A stretch of 64,000 nt of DNA, taken from the NCBI GenBank assembly GCA_021234155.1, contig JAJEKV010000003.1:27077166-27141165 (forward strand). The letters are read 5' to 3'. Numbering within the stretch: position 1 is the stretch's first letter; each line of letters opens with the position of its first letter. This DNA is from Isoetes taiwanensis. Taxonomy: Eukaryota > Streptophyta > Lycopodiopsida > Isoetales > Isoetaceae. The translations under genes and the position numbers were made by a program. The notes under the pieces were generated by a model, which was not told where the DNA came from, made no database searches, and worked only from the letters and a program-made list of their open reading frames with translations. This document shows positions 1-12,370 of the stretch, in pieces.

Positions 1-900
1 TCAAGTACAGGTAATTAAATTATACTCTTTATTACAGTAATGAAATATGGAGATGACACTACTGCATTAGTAATTAACTATGGAACAGGACTTGGTATCA
101 CTAGTCTCACTCCATAACTTGGTATCTTTGAAACTTGGTCTCTCCTTTATGTGTAAGCACTTGATCTTTAGCCCTTACCTCTGATCTTCTGCCTCATCAA
201 GCAAACCAAAACGCCCAAGGTGATCAAGAAGGCAGTCATAGTGATCAGTTCTTGGTGACACATTCTTATGGTTACTGATGTAAAGGAAATGGTGAAACCC
301 CTCATGTATTAAACCTGCATGGCTACATGCTGACAGAATGGCAACAAATGTGATTCCTCTTGCCCTTTAGCTATGGCTCCCAAGCTCTTAGACAAGCACA
401 TGCATCAAGCAAACTAACAAACGTGGCCTTGTTTGGCTTTATGGATCTCTGCTGTACTGCCCTGCTTCTAACCACTGCTTCTAGATGGTGTGTTGTTTGT
501 CCTGATATCCTATGCATTTGTATTTAGCATCATTCTACTGTATTCAGCCCAATGTTTCTTTCCTTTCCTTTGTTTCAGCTCAATGTGAATGAAGCACTCT
601 TACTATTCCCTAGGGTTGAGTTAATTGTGGAAATGCTATTTGGGTTGCCCAGCAAAACCTTGTTTGGTGGTATTGTATAGTGGGGTGGGAATATGTCAAG
701 ATTCCCAGGCCATAGAGACAATATGAATCAAGAATAGCAGAATGATGGAAAAATCTGTGGAGTGAACTCTATGAAATACGGGCGTAAATAATTTTGCATG
801 GAGTGAGACTTCTCTAGGAAATACAGGTGTAAATAATCTCCAATATGTGCATCCTCTTCACCTGGCTTATGATAATTTTCTCAGAGTCTCAAGTCTGTCC
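1..900. other. No gene recognised at the left edge
   Basis: AT-rich sequence with no open frame above 60 codons and no domain I recognise. The minus-strand exportin-2 remnant to the right loses recognisable similarity at about 905, so this stretch may hold more decayed 3' sequence of that gene. A short near-duplicate phrase about aaatac and cgtaaataat occurs at 775-790 and 822-838. Confidence 0.4.
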
Positions 901-904
901 CAAG

Positions 905-1440
905 TCCACTTTAGATGCCACTCTCATGACACATTTCATGACATATTGATCTTCCTGAGATTCTGGAAGTCTCAAAGCACTGAACATGTTGTAAAGCAGG
1001 ATCTCCTGGTAACCAGCAAGGTCTGCTGATGAAATACGAGGTTCCTTACCATCCCTTATCAAAAGCAGCTTCTCAATGCATGTTGCTCTACTGCTCTACA
1101 TTGACTAGATCTGTTTCCAGGGCACCAATCGAAGCTTGCTTGGGTGCTAGGGTAGCCACGAGGTAAATTCCACAGTCTTTCTCCCTCTAGTTTTCAACTG
1201 GATTAGACATGTATTTATCCAGCATGCTCTGGATATAGCTCTAAACATAACTGTTACTTGTTCCTTGTAATGAGTCAGCAGTCCTTTAACAAGCTCACAA
1301 GACATTCGTCTTCTTGTATCAATATCACTTCCTTCCATATCTTTCCTAATATATTCAAAAGGATTACTCTCAAATAGCTCATCATCTTTAGCATATTTTT
1401 GCAGCAGAAATCAGATCCTTTTGCTAATGGAAAATCCTTT
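905..1440 (-). pseudogene. Exportin-2 (CAS/CSE1/XPO2) pseudogene fragment
   Basis: Exportin-2 is the importin-beta-family receptor that returns importin alpha from nucleus to cytoplasm. Read on the minus strand, the fragment gives, in order, [48 protein letters not shown], a frameshifted block about [22 protein letters not shown], then CIEKLLLIRDGKEPRISSA and YQEILLYNMFSALRLPES with YVMKCVMRV. These match the central region of CAS/CSE1 proteins as I know them. It is broken: a frameshift near 1230, stops near 1080 and 1070, and an apparent internal deletion, since LVNVE and CIEKLLL lie about 70-80 residues apart in intact proteins but almost touch here. No intron is visible. The intact hAT transposase gene begins about 130 bp away on the other strand. 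Confidence 0.75.
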
Positions 1441-1572
1441 TGCTTATAGTTCATGCACATTGCATAGGTTTATGTCTGCTTTATGTCCATTGTTACAGTC
1501 TTGCACTATAGTTTACATATAATTCTCCTCTTTATACTAATTTGCTCCTTGAATCCATTTGCAGAATTTGTA

Positions 1573-4463
1573 ATGAAGAGCATTGATGCCTTTTTTTCTT
1601 CTCAACGAGAAGACATTCCAAGCTCAAGTTCAGCGAATGCCTCATTTGACGATGTTAGTGGTTCTCAAGAGACATTTGTCTCCCAATTAAATTCTGGTAT
1701 GCATATGTCTGCTAGTATTTTAGTAAATAATGTTGGAGGTGGAGAAAATGTTGAGGGAGTAGACAGGGGTTTGGATAACAGTACAGGCTTCGGACATGAT
1801 GAGACAATCAATGATAAGGCAGAGAAAAAAGGAAAAAAGAGAAAGAGTGGAGATTGGGATGCAGGCCAAAGATTCAAGATTAATTGGGCTGAGAAGTACC
1901 TGTATATTGAAGAGGAAGTTGACCCTAAAGGTGGACCAGCAAAAAGGGCTCGTTGTGTGCCTTGTTCTTGGAAGGATAGAAAACCGTGTTTGTTGCAATT
2001 AAAAGTGGACACGATTGAGAAACACATGGGTAAGATGTACGTGAAGAAAACAATAGATGGGAAGGAAGTTAGTGTTATTGAATGGAACGAGAATTGCAAG
2101 CATAAGAAGTACGTGAAGGAATATCAAGAGCATCTAAGAAATGAAGAGATGAGAAGCAGAGCACCTTCAATTCCAAGCATGTGGCAGAAAATGTTGGACA
2201 GAAATTTGAGGGAGAAACTTGTGCAGTTTCAAACAGTTTACCATATCTTGCAACTAGGTCGTCCTATGACAGATTATGAAAAGCATAAACAGTTTGTTAA
2301 ACTCCAAGGGAATCCCAACTTTCCGCATTCCCACTGGTCAAGAACAAGTGCTTGGGAATTTGCAAAGGCAATGAATGAAGTCATTAAACAGGATCTGAAT
2401 GAGATTGTTAAAAAATGTGACTATTTTGCAATTTCATTGGATGAAGGGAGTTCAAAAGATAATATTACGTGGATTTGCATGACAATTTACCATGTGAAAG
2501 GCCATACCCGACACGCGGAGTTTGCTGGAATTATAGAATTGAAGAATGATGCAACAGCAGAAAATGTATTCCATATAGTGAAAGAAACTTTACTTACGAC
2601 ATTCCAATTAACTCCATGTAAGATTGCAGCAAAACTCGTATGCGTTGGAGTAGATGGAGCCTCAGTTATGCAGGGCAGTCGAACGGGATTATGTGTACGA
2701 ATCCAAACAACTTTGGCACCATATATGATTGGTATTCATTGCATGGCGCACAGGGTTAACTTGGCATTTCAGATTGTTGATGACTTCCAATGCATTCAAA
2801 AGGTGGAAACTTTGGTGTCGGACGCATATGCATTCTTTAGTCGTAGTCCAAAACGGTACGTATTGCTTTGCTTGGTTTAATTTGTACATTTACTATTCAT
2901 ATAATTCTGATTTGGAGCAGAGGCTTGCCCTTTGGCATAAATGTTCATAGTTGATAAAGCTTCTTGTATTTATCTTTGGCTGCCACATGGCTGCATATGA
3001 CTGAGGCATCTTTCCACTTTCATGTTCCAGCTAGAAGCAAAAGAATTGCTGAAATGTTCAGATTTGTTTATTTAACATTACTTTGCAAATACACAAAGTA
3101 CTATTGCTATTTATAGTTATAACATTCTACATTTTGCTTGTAGGCTTAAGAAATTTAAGGAGATGGCCATTGGACTGACCAAAGGAAACAGAATGCTAAA
3201 AAATGTGGCAACAAGGTGGATTTCACTAAGTTCTCCAGCAAAGCGGCTTTTCAATGAATATGAAGCTCTTATTGCTCTAGTCGATAAGTTAGCATCTACA
3301 AATAAAGAGGGAGAGAAGGCCTTACAATTGCTCGAGGAACTCACTGATGTCGAGACATTACTGACATTAGCAGGTTAATGAATTGGGATTTTTGTTTTTT
3401 TATTCCATGTTGCTGTTGTGGATACTAATTCTAGTATCTTTCAGGTTTGTTACCAATGTTGAGAGAAATGAGCATATTATCAAAGCTGGCACAATCTAGA
3501 ACTTTATACATTTCTGAATATTCTAGGGTGCGAAAGCTAGTATGCACAGCTCTGGATTGTTTGTACACGTGTACTTCCAGTGTGGCATATAACAAGGATA
3601 AGTTTCCAGCTTGGCACAAGTTGGTTCAGATAGAAGGGGAAAATAGTTCAAGCTTTCTTACATACAACTGCGCAGGTTTCCTTTGTGTTAAAGCACATTC
3701 AAGACTTGTGAAGGTAAGTATTGCTGATTTAGTTTTGAATTATTACCAAGTTTTCATGTTTTCTATTATCCAACAGATGTATATGACTAAACCTAGAAAA
3801 AGAGGGCACCTTCCATGTAGAGTAGGCGTCAAGAGATCTGATTTTGAAGCAGTCATACCAAAGGTACGAAAGAACTTGGCTGAAGTTGCAAAAGCGTTGG
3901 CAAAACAGATTCGTGAGCGTTTTCCAAACGATGAGCTATTAGAAGCAATGACAATTGTGTATCCACAATTTTGGATGAATTCCCAAATAATTGAAAAGGT
4001 ACAATCTGAGTTTAAGCGAAGGTTGCATATATTGGTAGCCCATTTTGCACATTCTAGACAGTTGAACGGTATCCAAATACATGGCATTTTGGATGAAGAT
4101 AAATTGTTAGCACAATCGCAGACCTTTGGCACAACTATGTGGTCACATGCTGGCCAATTTACTGACAAGGAGATTACTAAGTTTGGCTGCATCACAAAGC
4201 TCTGGAACATGCTTGGTTACAGTCAAGTGCTTCGTGAACACATGTCTGAATATTTTAAGCTTGTAGATTTATGTCAAACAATGATTCTAGGATCCGTGGA
4301 AGACGAAAGGACCTTCAGCATTATGGGAGTTTTGAAGAATAAGGTGCGCAACAAATTAACAAAAAATTTGGATCTTTGCCTTCGTGCATATGGGTGCAAG
4401 TATGATATTGAAGAATTTCCATATGAACGTGCATTGGCAATATGGAGTTCTCAAAAAGATTGA
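1573..4463 (+). CDS. hAT-superfamily transposase, four exons, open
   Basis: Predicted exons are 1573-2855, 3144-3373, 3445-3713 and 3777-4463, all with GT-AG borders and matching phase, giving 822 aa. I chose the ATG at 1573 because the upstream open frame is hydrophobic and ends at an acceptor-like tttgcag (1558-1564). The protein opens with MKSIDAFFSSQRED, then an acidic/basic linker, then a BED/TTF-like zinc-binding region with C128, C131, H151, C175 and H177. Candidate catalytic residues are D290 in SLDEGSS, D361 in VGVDGASVM followed by IHCMAHRVNLAF, and E771 in VEDERTFS within the C-terminal hAT dimerisation motif. FSRSPKR spans the first intron as in other DUF4371/hAT proteins. Terminal inverted repeats and an 8 bp target duplication were not found by eye. 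It could be an active element, a recently silenced one or a domesticated gene; transposase identity is secure. Confidence 0.85.
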
Positions 4464-5460
4464 AGAGGTTGTGAGGAGGAAGTGACATTGCCAGAACCTC
4501 CAAAATCGATAGGCTGGAAAGCATAAAGGTAAGTTTTCTACATTCATAGTTCAGTCAGAGATATATTCCTATTCTTAATATGCTGTTCTGAATGTAGAAA
4601 TCCCTGCTTTAAATGTTTGAGAGAGTAACTGCAACACAATAATGGCATAAAAGTAGGCATCTTAATTTTACAAGCTTCAAATTTTCTGTGAAAGACTGAA
4701 TTTGAACTATAAAAACCTGTTTTGGTTGTGACTGGTAGAGACCTATGTTAGTTGTGACTGTAACCTTGATGTTTGGACGTTTTATTGCAGTTAAAGCATA
4801 ATGCATGTTTGGTTGGAGCAGCCTGGAGTAGATCACGCAAGCAAGCATGGATTAAGGTTTTGTTTTTCGCATGCAGTAAGCCTAGCATTCAGGGCTGTAG
4901 TCGTCCACACAGATTTGCAGCATAAAACCTCCCGGATTGTAGGTTCAAGTTATCGATTTGAGTTAGTTTCGTATTCGAGCTAGTCAGCAAAGCTACAGTG
5001 CACTGCGTGAATAGTGCACTGGATGAACAGTGTTTATTAAAACTTTGTTTCAATGGTTGAACGTTATTTACGGGTTTAATATTGTTTGCTTCGACTATGT
5101 GGTTGAATATTGCACTTGATAAAAATAACATCCTTAACATTGAAATTTAATCTTTTGAAATTAGATGAATTGTTCACCTATTTGTATGTACAAGTAGATA
5201 TGCCGTATTTGTTCTTCATTTGCATCTTCAGAATTGCTCTTAATGTCTCATAATATAGCAAAAGTGCTAGCTAGGACTTGCATAGATATATGACAAAATG
5301 ATTACGAAAAAAAATTTATAGGTGAAAATTTTATCGCCACAAGGATTAAAAAAATAAATTTTCAGGTTAACTTTATCGCCCGGGGTACTATGAAATTGGG
5401 TTTTTGGGGATATTTTTTCGCCTTAACGAATTTCTTGAACCTTAGATTATTCGCCAGACT
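4464..5460. other. hAT 3' flank, no gene
   Basis: Presumed 3' UTR and right side of the hAT element. At 4993-5031 it has a run rich in CAGTG/TGCACT motifs (acagtgcactgcg, atagtgcactgg, aacagtg), the type of sequence seen in hAT subterminal regions, but I could not pair it with a left end. From 5300 to 5450 there is A/T-rich sequence with repeated 'tttatcgcc' phrases. Confidence 0.4.
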
Positions 5461-5480
5461 AGCTACAGTCAAGTTCCAAT

Positions 5481-6496
5481 ATGGTGCCACTAAAATCATC
5501 ACTGATGGAAACCATTCTGCTACAATCTTATACTGATGACATGTTCAAAAGGAGACTAAGATTATCTAAAGCTACCTCCCATTATATTTGTCATACCTTG
5601 GGTCCCATTCTCGTACATGAAGACATTGGCATGCTTTTAACTATTCCAGTGGAGAAGGAAGCGTGTATAGCTTTATTTAGGGTATATTACTGTTCAGAGA
5701 GCTGTTTTTTGAATTTTGCAGAGCAATTTTGATTAGGCTACATGATATGTGCATGAAATGGCTATCAAATGACAGATTGGAGACTTCGGCAAAGGGCTTG
5801 TAAAAGTAAGAGGGAAGCATACATTGTTGGTGCTATTGATGGTATTCACTTGCCGATGATTGTTCCACACGAAAATGCTTAGGACTAATGTAACATGAAA
5901 GGGTTTCATTCAATTCTTTCAATTAATTCTTTCATCTAACTATTGCATTTGGGATTATGATGTGTGGTGGGCATGTAGCATTCACGACCGAAGTTGTTTG
6001 AACAAACTGAAGATAAATATGGACATCTTGGTAACTACTATCTTGTTCGAGATGTTGCATATCCACCCACGCCTGATGCTTTCACCATTTAAGGGGCACG
6101 AGGAATAGACAACACTATCACTGGAACTTTATTTAATCAAGAACTAGGATGGTTGTTGAGCGTGCTTTCGATATGTTGAAATCCATGTTCAGAATATTGT
6201 TAAAGATAAATGATACTAAGCTTAAGAGCATACCCGAGATTTTTGCTAGTTGTCTTGTTTTATACGACCTTTGTATCATACATAGTGACAAATCTGATAG
6301 TTCATGGGTTGAGGAGGCAAAGTTGGGACTCTATAAGGTTATGAAATCTAAAAGAAAGATCAAGGTTTATAGAATGAAGCGCTTATATATTCTAGAGTCG
6401 GAAGTGGAGCAAGCAGCTTCATATGCTTTATATATAATGAATGGGCCATTGCCTAAATACATAGGCCATTGCCTTAATACATTTATGGGCCTGTAA
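5481..6496 (+). pseudogene. PIF/Harbinger (HARBI1-like) transposase relic
   Basis: Three pieces in changed frames. At 5481-5732 FKRRLRLSKATSHYICHTLG and LLTIPVEKEACIALFRV correspond to the N-terminal part of HARBI1-type nucleases. At 5808-5880 YIVGAIDGIHLPMIVP carries the first catalytic Asp of the DDE_Tnp_4 fold, followed by a stop. At 6030-6090 NYYLVRDVAYPP carries the second Asp. At 6149-6496 VVERAFDMLKSMFRILL (third acidic residue) is followed by ASCLVLYDLCI, the usual ACxxLHN position. At least two frameshifts and one stop make it dead. The DNA-binding partner ORF (Myb/SANT type) of these elements was not seen, nor were terminal inverted repeats. Confidence 0.75.
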
Positions 6497-6499
6497 TAA

Positions 6500-8150
6500 A
6501 TTTTGTTCAATCAGCCATCTTAAGTTTTTGCATTTGGTGTGCATAATCATACTTTGGCTTTCAGAAAATTATTTGCACGTCAGTTTGCCATTTAACTTGT
6601 TGTCTACACATTCTTGATTCAAAGTTATAGAGAGCTTTAAAAACTTTAACCCTTTAGTATATAGTACATGACAAAATTGTTGCCAGTTATAACTATGTTA
6701 CATATGACGTTTATGTTTGTTTTACTGAAAAGCTTGCTTATGTTTGCAAAGAGATTCAAAATGCTCACAAGGAAAATCTAGCTAAGTGCACACTGATTGA
6801 GCTGGATGTTATAGTTTATAGTATCTTATGGTTAAAGGGTTAAGTTCATTACAGTTATGAAATTATGTATGATATCATTGTTGCTAGGATCCATGTTTTG
6901 GCATGGAATGTGTGCAACTCTGGAATAGAAAAAAACATTTTGTTGAAGAGCTATGATTGCTCTGAAATGTGAATTAGTTGTTACGATAACACTGTCAGAG
7001 AGCCATTTGATGTGAGTATGGGATAAAATCTTGGGAAGGTCAGGTCCCATCACAAAACTGCCCCTTTAGTTTGTTTATTGGCACCATGGATTGTGTAGAG
7101 CTTAATGTTCAAGGAAAATATGGGCACTTAAATGCGGTCCAGCTTTTCAAGAAACATGCTTTTTTAATTATTAAAGCAAAGTGTGATGAAGGGATAAGGT
7201 GAAAAGCAAGCAGAATGTTCGTAAGAGTAGTTGTTTGGTTCATTAGATAACTAGCCCCTCAAAATATCCTCAGATTAATCTTAGGAATGACTGCACATTT
7301 ATCATATCAGAAAGAGCTAGTGACTGCACCTTTGTCATATTGGAAAGTGCTAATATAAAGATCTGCAAGGGAGGGTCCTATACTTATTTCTTTGTTTGGT
7401 ATAAAAGAAAAGGTTCAAGAGGTGTCTCGGAACAATTACGCTGGTTGACAATTAGCCCATCAAAAAATTTGTCGATATTCTACTGATGAAGATACATACT
7501 TAAATCTAACAAATGCAGCAGTGAGAGAAGAATCTAGAGAAGAGGTTGTTATAGTGAGGTGGGTAGATTGAAAAAAGGAATTCAGCATATCATGCCCAAT
7601 GCCTCTCGATTAGAGTCATGGTGTCTTGGTGCGCATCAATTGTCAGATATGTAGAGTATGACAAAAACACTATAGCCTTGCAAATTTATGATAACATGCA
7701 GTACGAATACATGCAATCCCCTATAATCCACTTTAAGGGAAAATGAAGGTTATTTTTAACACCAAGTGTGTTTCAGATCGTTGCAAACAGACATAAATCC
7801 ATTACTAAGCATGCATTGCATTAACAGCTCAGACATTAATAGTGGGTCCAACCTTATAGTTTTGGGGCTGCCGCAACAATAAATTTCTTGTATATGATAA
7901 GTATTGACGTTTTATATAGAAGTTTGTTTCTTATATGTTCTATTGCATGTGCTTTTTCAATAATTTTAGGAACACTTCATGAACACGAGAAGTACGATTA
8001 GTATTATGGTGACAGAGGTTCTTTTTGCATATTTGTAGCTCTTTGAGTTTCTAGATTCTCTGAATTGTTTCACTTTGGCGAAGCAAATAGTAGAAAAATG
8101 CAGTGGTCTTATAGAAAACATAGAAGTTTACTTGTTATGACAAATCATAT
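6500..8150. other. Unassigned AT-rich intergenic DNA
   Basis: No open frame or domain that I can support on either strand. It probably contains the decayed right flank of the Harbinger relic and the left part of the tandem-repeat zone that becomes clear at about 8.19 kb. Confidence 0.4.
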
Positions 8151-8189
8151 TTTTGAAAGAGAGATGTTTTGCCATTTTGTGGGGAATTG

Positions 8190-8660
8190 TTGTTGTAGCA
8201 AGGAAGCACAATTGTTTTACCTCCTTTCACTTCTACATTTCACAAAGCCTATGCTTTGGCTTTGTGGGGAATTGCTGGTGTAGTGAGGAAGCAATTGTTT
8301 TACCTCCTTTCATTTCTAAATCTCACAAAGTCTGTACTTTAGAACATTCGTCCCTCTCATCTCTATCCTCATGGATTCGGCTCCTATGTCAATGTTTGTA
8401 GGACGGAAGCACAATTGTTTTACCTCCTTTCACTTCTAAATTTCACAAAGCCTATACTTTAGGACATTCGTTTCTCTCATTTCTATCCTCGCGGATTCGG
8501 CTCCTATGTCAAAGTTTGTAGCAAGAAAGCACAATTGTTTTTACCTCCTTTCATTTCTAAATTTCACAAAGCCTATACTTTAGGACATTCGTTTCTCTGA
8601 TTTCTATCCTCGCGGATTTGGCCCCTATGTCAAAGTTTGTAGCAAGAAAGCACAATTCAC
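8190..8660. repeat. ~120 bp tandem repeat (gcacaattgttttacctcc unit)
   Basis: Unit starts at about 8206, 8289, 8408, 8528 and 8648, so the spacing is 120 bp after a shorter first unit. Each carries gcacaattgttttacctcc, then tttcacaaagcctatac, then ggacattcgt and cggattcggctcctatgtc. Single divergent copies lie at 18212-18252 and 19482-19556. Open frames across it are by-products of the repeat. Confidence 0.9.
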
Positions 8661-9420
8661 ACTCACCCCGGTTTTTGGTCCACTGTTGAAAACATCAGTT
8701 TTGGTAGGTCTACATGTCCTGTTTTCAAAGAATCCTACATGTGGATTTGTGAAGGTATGGTTTTGTTCGATAATGGTGTTCTTTTTTCAGTGGACTAAAA
8801 CATCCACTGTTGTTTTGTAGTTTCTTCTATTGTGACATGTCATTTTATAATACAATCCACTGTAGGAAAGAGTACTTGAATTTCTACATGTCTAATAATT
8901 CTATTGTCACATGTCTTTATAGATGTAGGAAAGAATATTTGATTCTCTACATGTCCTATACTTCCATTCACATGTCTTTATAGTAGTAGGACAGAGTACT
9001 TTATTTGCTAAGGCATTCTAGGAAGAATACATGAATTACTTACATGTGTAATACTTCTATTGTCACATGTCTTTATAGAAGTCAGAAAGAATACTTGATT
9101 CTCTACATGTCATATGCTTCCATGTCACATGTCTTTATAGTAGTAGGACGGAGTACTTTATTTGCTAAGGCATTGTAGGAAAGAATACATGAATTACGAC
9201 ATGTGTAATACTTCTATTCTCACATGTCTTTATAGAAGTAGGAAAGAGTACTTGATTCTCTACATGTCCTATCCTTCCATATCACGGGTCTTTATAGTGG
9301 TAGGACAGAGTACTTGATTTGCTACATGTGATGCACGTGCACGATCACATGTTCTTATACTAGTATTCCATGTAACACAAGTTACTTCAACTACTTCAAT
9401 TACTTAACACCTATTTTTGC
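8640..9420. repeat. Degenerate tandem repeat with 'acatgtctttatag' core
   Basis: At least four copies of a unit of roughly 100-200 bp containing ctacatgt, acatgtctttatag, tagtaggac(a/g)gagtact and aggaaagaata (clear at 8900-9000, 9050-9160, 9180-9250 and 9270-9330). gtccactg near 8680 and cagtggac near 8800 are inverted with respect to each other. No coding content. Confidence 0.8.
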
Positions 9421-9424
9421 ATAA

Positions 9425-10310
9425 CGTGGGCACCAACATGCCAAGGTGGCTCTAACATGCCACCTAGGCTCAAACATGCCAAGGTGGCTCCAACATGCCA
9501 CCTAGGCTCCAACATGACAAAATGGCTCAAACATGCCACCTAGGCTCCAACGTGCTCAAACATGCCACGCAGGCTCCAACATGCCACCTATGCTCCAACT
9601 TGCCAAGGTGGCTCAAATATGCCACGTGGGCTCCAACATGCCACCTAGGCTCCAACATTCCTAGTTGGCTCAAACATGCCACATAGGCTCAAACATGCCA
9701 TTAATGCTCACTTAGGCTCCAACATGCCAAGGTGGCTCCAACATGCCACCTAGGCTCAAACATGCCAAGGTGGCTCAAACATGCCACCTAGGCTCCCAAC
9801 ATGCCACCTAGGCTCAAACATGCCAGGTGGCTCAAACATGCCAAGGTGGGCTCAAACATGCCACCTAGGCTCCAACATGCCACCTAGGCTCAAACATGCC
9901 AAGGTGGCTCAAACATGCCACGCGTGGGCTCCACCATGCCACCTAGCCTCCAACATGCCAAGGTGGCTCACAACATGCCACCTAGGCTTAAATATGCCAA
10001 GTTGGCTCAAACATGCCACCTAGGCTCCAACATGCCACCGTGGCTCTAACCCCGCCACCTAGGCTCAAACATGCCACGTGGGCTCCAACATGCCACGTGC
10101 CAAGGTGGCTCCAACATGCCACCTAGGCTCCAACATGCTCAAACATGCCACGCGGGCTCTAACATGCCACCTATGCTCCAACTTGCCAAGGTAGCTCAAA
10201 TATGCCACGTGGGCTCCAACATGCCAAGGTGGCTCAAGCATGCCACAATGGGCTCCAACATGCCACCTAGGCTCTAACATGGCAAGGTGGCTCAAACATG
10301 CCACGCATTT
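9425..10310. repeat. ~20 bp minisatellite, forward block
   Basis: Dozens of near-identical ~20 bp units of the type caacatgccacctaggctc alternating with aacatgccaaggtggctc. Reading frames stay open only because many units are multiples of three apart, giving nonsense His/Met/Cys/Gly-Ser-Asn proteins. The same satellite recurs at 13.3-14.76 kb. Confidence 0.95.
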
Positions 10311-10329
10311 TTTCCCATGCATTATGCAT

Positions 10330-12370
10330 GTCATCGCACATCCCGCCAAGATTTCACCTTTTTTCGAGACCCGGATTTTTATCTGTGCTTTTCTTTGTGT
10401 TTATGCTCCGGAAATTCATAATTAATGCATGGGGCAGGGAAAAATCCTGGTTTTCAGCCAGCTGGCTTGCCAAGTGGCCCCGAGAGTATAGGAAAATCCC
10501 GGTATTTCCGGATGAGTTTTAGACCCTCGATTTTTATTGGGATGGCGCTGGTTGTCCCGACAAGGTTTAGACCACGTTTTCGATTTTGGGGCATGGAGGA
10601 GGCCCTGGGATTGGCGATCCGACCGCCAAGGCGTCCGGAACGGCGAAATTACCCTAGGGGACAAGTTCCTGGCCGAAGTTTTCCTGGGGGATCAATCACT
10701 TACCCCTCACTAGGAGGTATTCAAAGATCCACCTCCATGCCAATTGACTACAAGTGTGTAGTAAAGCGATCTACTTTGGCGTTTCTTGGAGAGGGGTGGT
10801 CTTCGCCCACCTAAACTTGGTCCCCTAGGTAATGGGGATGTTCGGGTCCATTGGCGGAGCCAGCCTCTGATTAGGAGTGGGGGTCCAGCCCGTCCTCAGC
10901 CCCCAGCTTGGATTAGCCTGCAAGAACAAGATACTTGGGGTTCACCCTGAGGCCCTGGTAGAAGATTGAAGTGACAATAGGAGCACTAGGACTGCTAGGT
11001 GGTATACATGTGACCACGGAGAAGAAAAGCTAGCTCCACTGCTCAGTAGGCCGTTACCGACCCGGTGGCCTCCGAAAGGGGGTTGGCTCGGAAGCTCGTC
11101 TCATGCCTCTGCTTGTGCTTCTATTGTCGGTGCATTTTCTCTTGCGTGTGCAGCGTCATGTTGCATATCCTGCCAAGATTTCACCTTTTTTCGAGACCCG
11201 GATTTTTATCTGTGTTTTTTTTTGTGTTTATGCTCCGGAAATTCATAATTAATGCATGGGACGGGGAAAAATCCTGATTTTCAGCCAGCTGGCTTGCCAA
11301 GTGGCCGCGAGCATACAGGAAAATCCCCGGTATTTTCGGGCGAGCTTTAGACCCTCGATTTTTGATTGGGATGGCCATCGTTGGCCCTGACAGGGTTTAG
11401 ACCACGTTTTCGATTTTGGGGCATGGAGGAGGCTCCGGATTGGCGATCCGACCTCTCCACATCGTCTGGAACGCCAAAATTACCCTAGAGGACAAGTTCC
11501 ACTACCAGTTTTCCCAGGGGATCAATCACTTACCCCCCACTAGGAGGTATTCAGCATCCACCTCCATGCCAATTGACTACAAGTGTGTAGTAAACGACCT
11601 ACTTTGGCGTTTCTTGGAGAGGGGGTGGTCTTCTGCCCACGAAACTTGGTCTCCTAGGTAATGGGGATGTTCGGGTCCATTGGCGAGCCAGTTCTCGGCC
11701 CGAGTGGGGGTCCAGTCCTCGCCCCTCAGCCTTGGACTAGCCTGCGAGAACAAGATACTTGGGGTCACCCTGAGGCCCTGGTAGAAGATCGAAGTGAGAA
11801 TAGCAGCACTAGGACTGCTAGGTGGTATACATGTGACCACGGAGAAGCAAAGCTAGCTCCATCGCCTAATGGGGGGACGTTACCGGCGGTGGCCTCGGGA
11901 AGGGGTTGGCTCTAAGCTCGCCTCATGCCTCCGCTTGTGCTTCTATTGCCGGTGCATTTTTCTGCGTGTGTGCGGCGCCATGCTGCACATCCCGCCAAGA
12001 TTTCACCTTTTTCGAGACCCGGATTTTTATCTCCAGGCTTTTCTTTGTGTTTATGATCCGGAAATTCATGATTAATGCATGGGGCGGGAAAAATCATGGT
12101 TTTCAGCCAGCTGGCTTGCCAAGTGGCCCCGAAGTGTGTGGTGAAAATCCCCGGTATTTAGGGCCAGCTTTAGACCCTCGATTTTTGATTGGGTTGGGAT
12201 GGCCACCGCTGGCCCGGCGACAGTGGTTTAGACCACGTTTTTGATTTTGGGGCATGGAGGAGGCCCCGGATTGGCGATCCGACCTCTCCATGTCATCTGG
12301 AATGCCGAAATTACCCTAGGGGACAAGTTCCACCGCCCCTCTTGATCGAGGAGCATCCCCCAGACAATCC
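10330..12370. repeat. ~825 bp macrosatellite, 2.5 copies
   Basis: Copies begin at about 10330, 11157 and 11977 at the shared phrase cgccaagatttcacc; the first two run to the next start and the third is cut at about 12370. Shared marks in each copy include gagacccggatttttatct, ttttcagccagctggcttgcc and tagaccctcgatttt; the two full copies also share tggtatacatgtgaccacgg. GC content is higher than in neighbouring DNA. Frames of 60-130 codons occur in parallel in each copy but differ by indels and match nothing I know. Confidence 0.9.

Noticed and set aside
9495-10349. Open frames of 60-94 codons (His/Met/Cys-rich) in the satellite
   Set aside because: They follow the 20 bp unit, appear on both strands and change with unit number; repeat artefacts, not genes.
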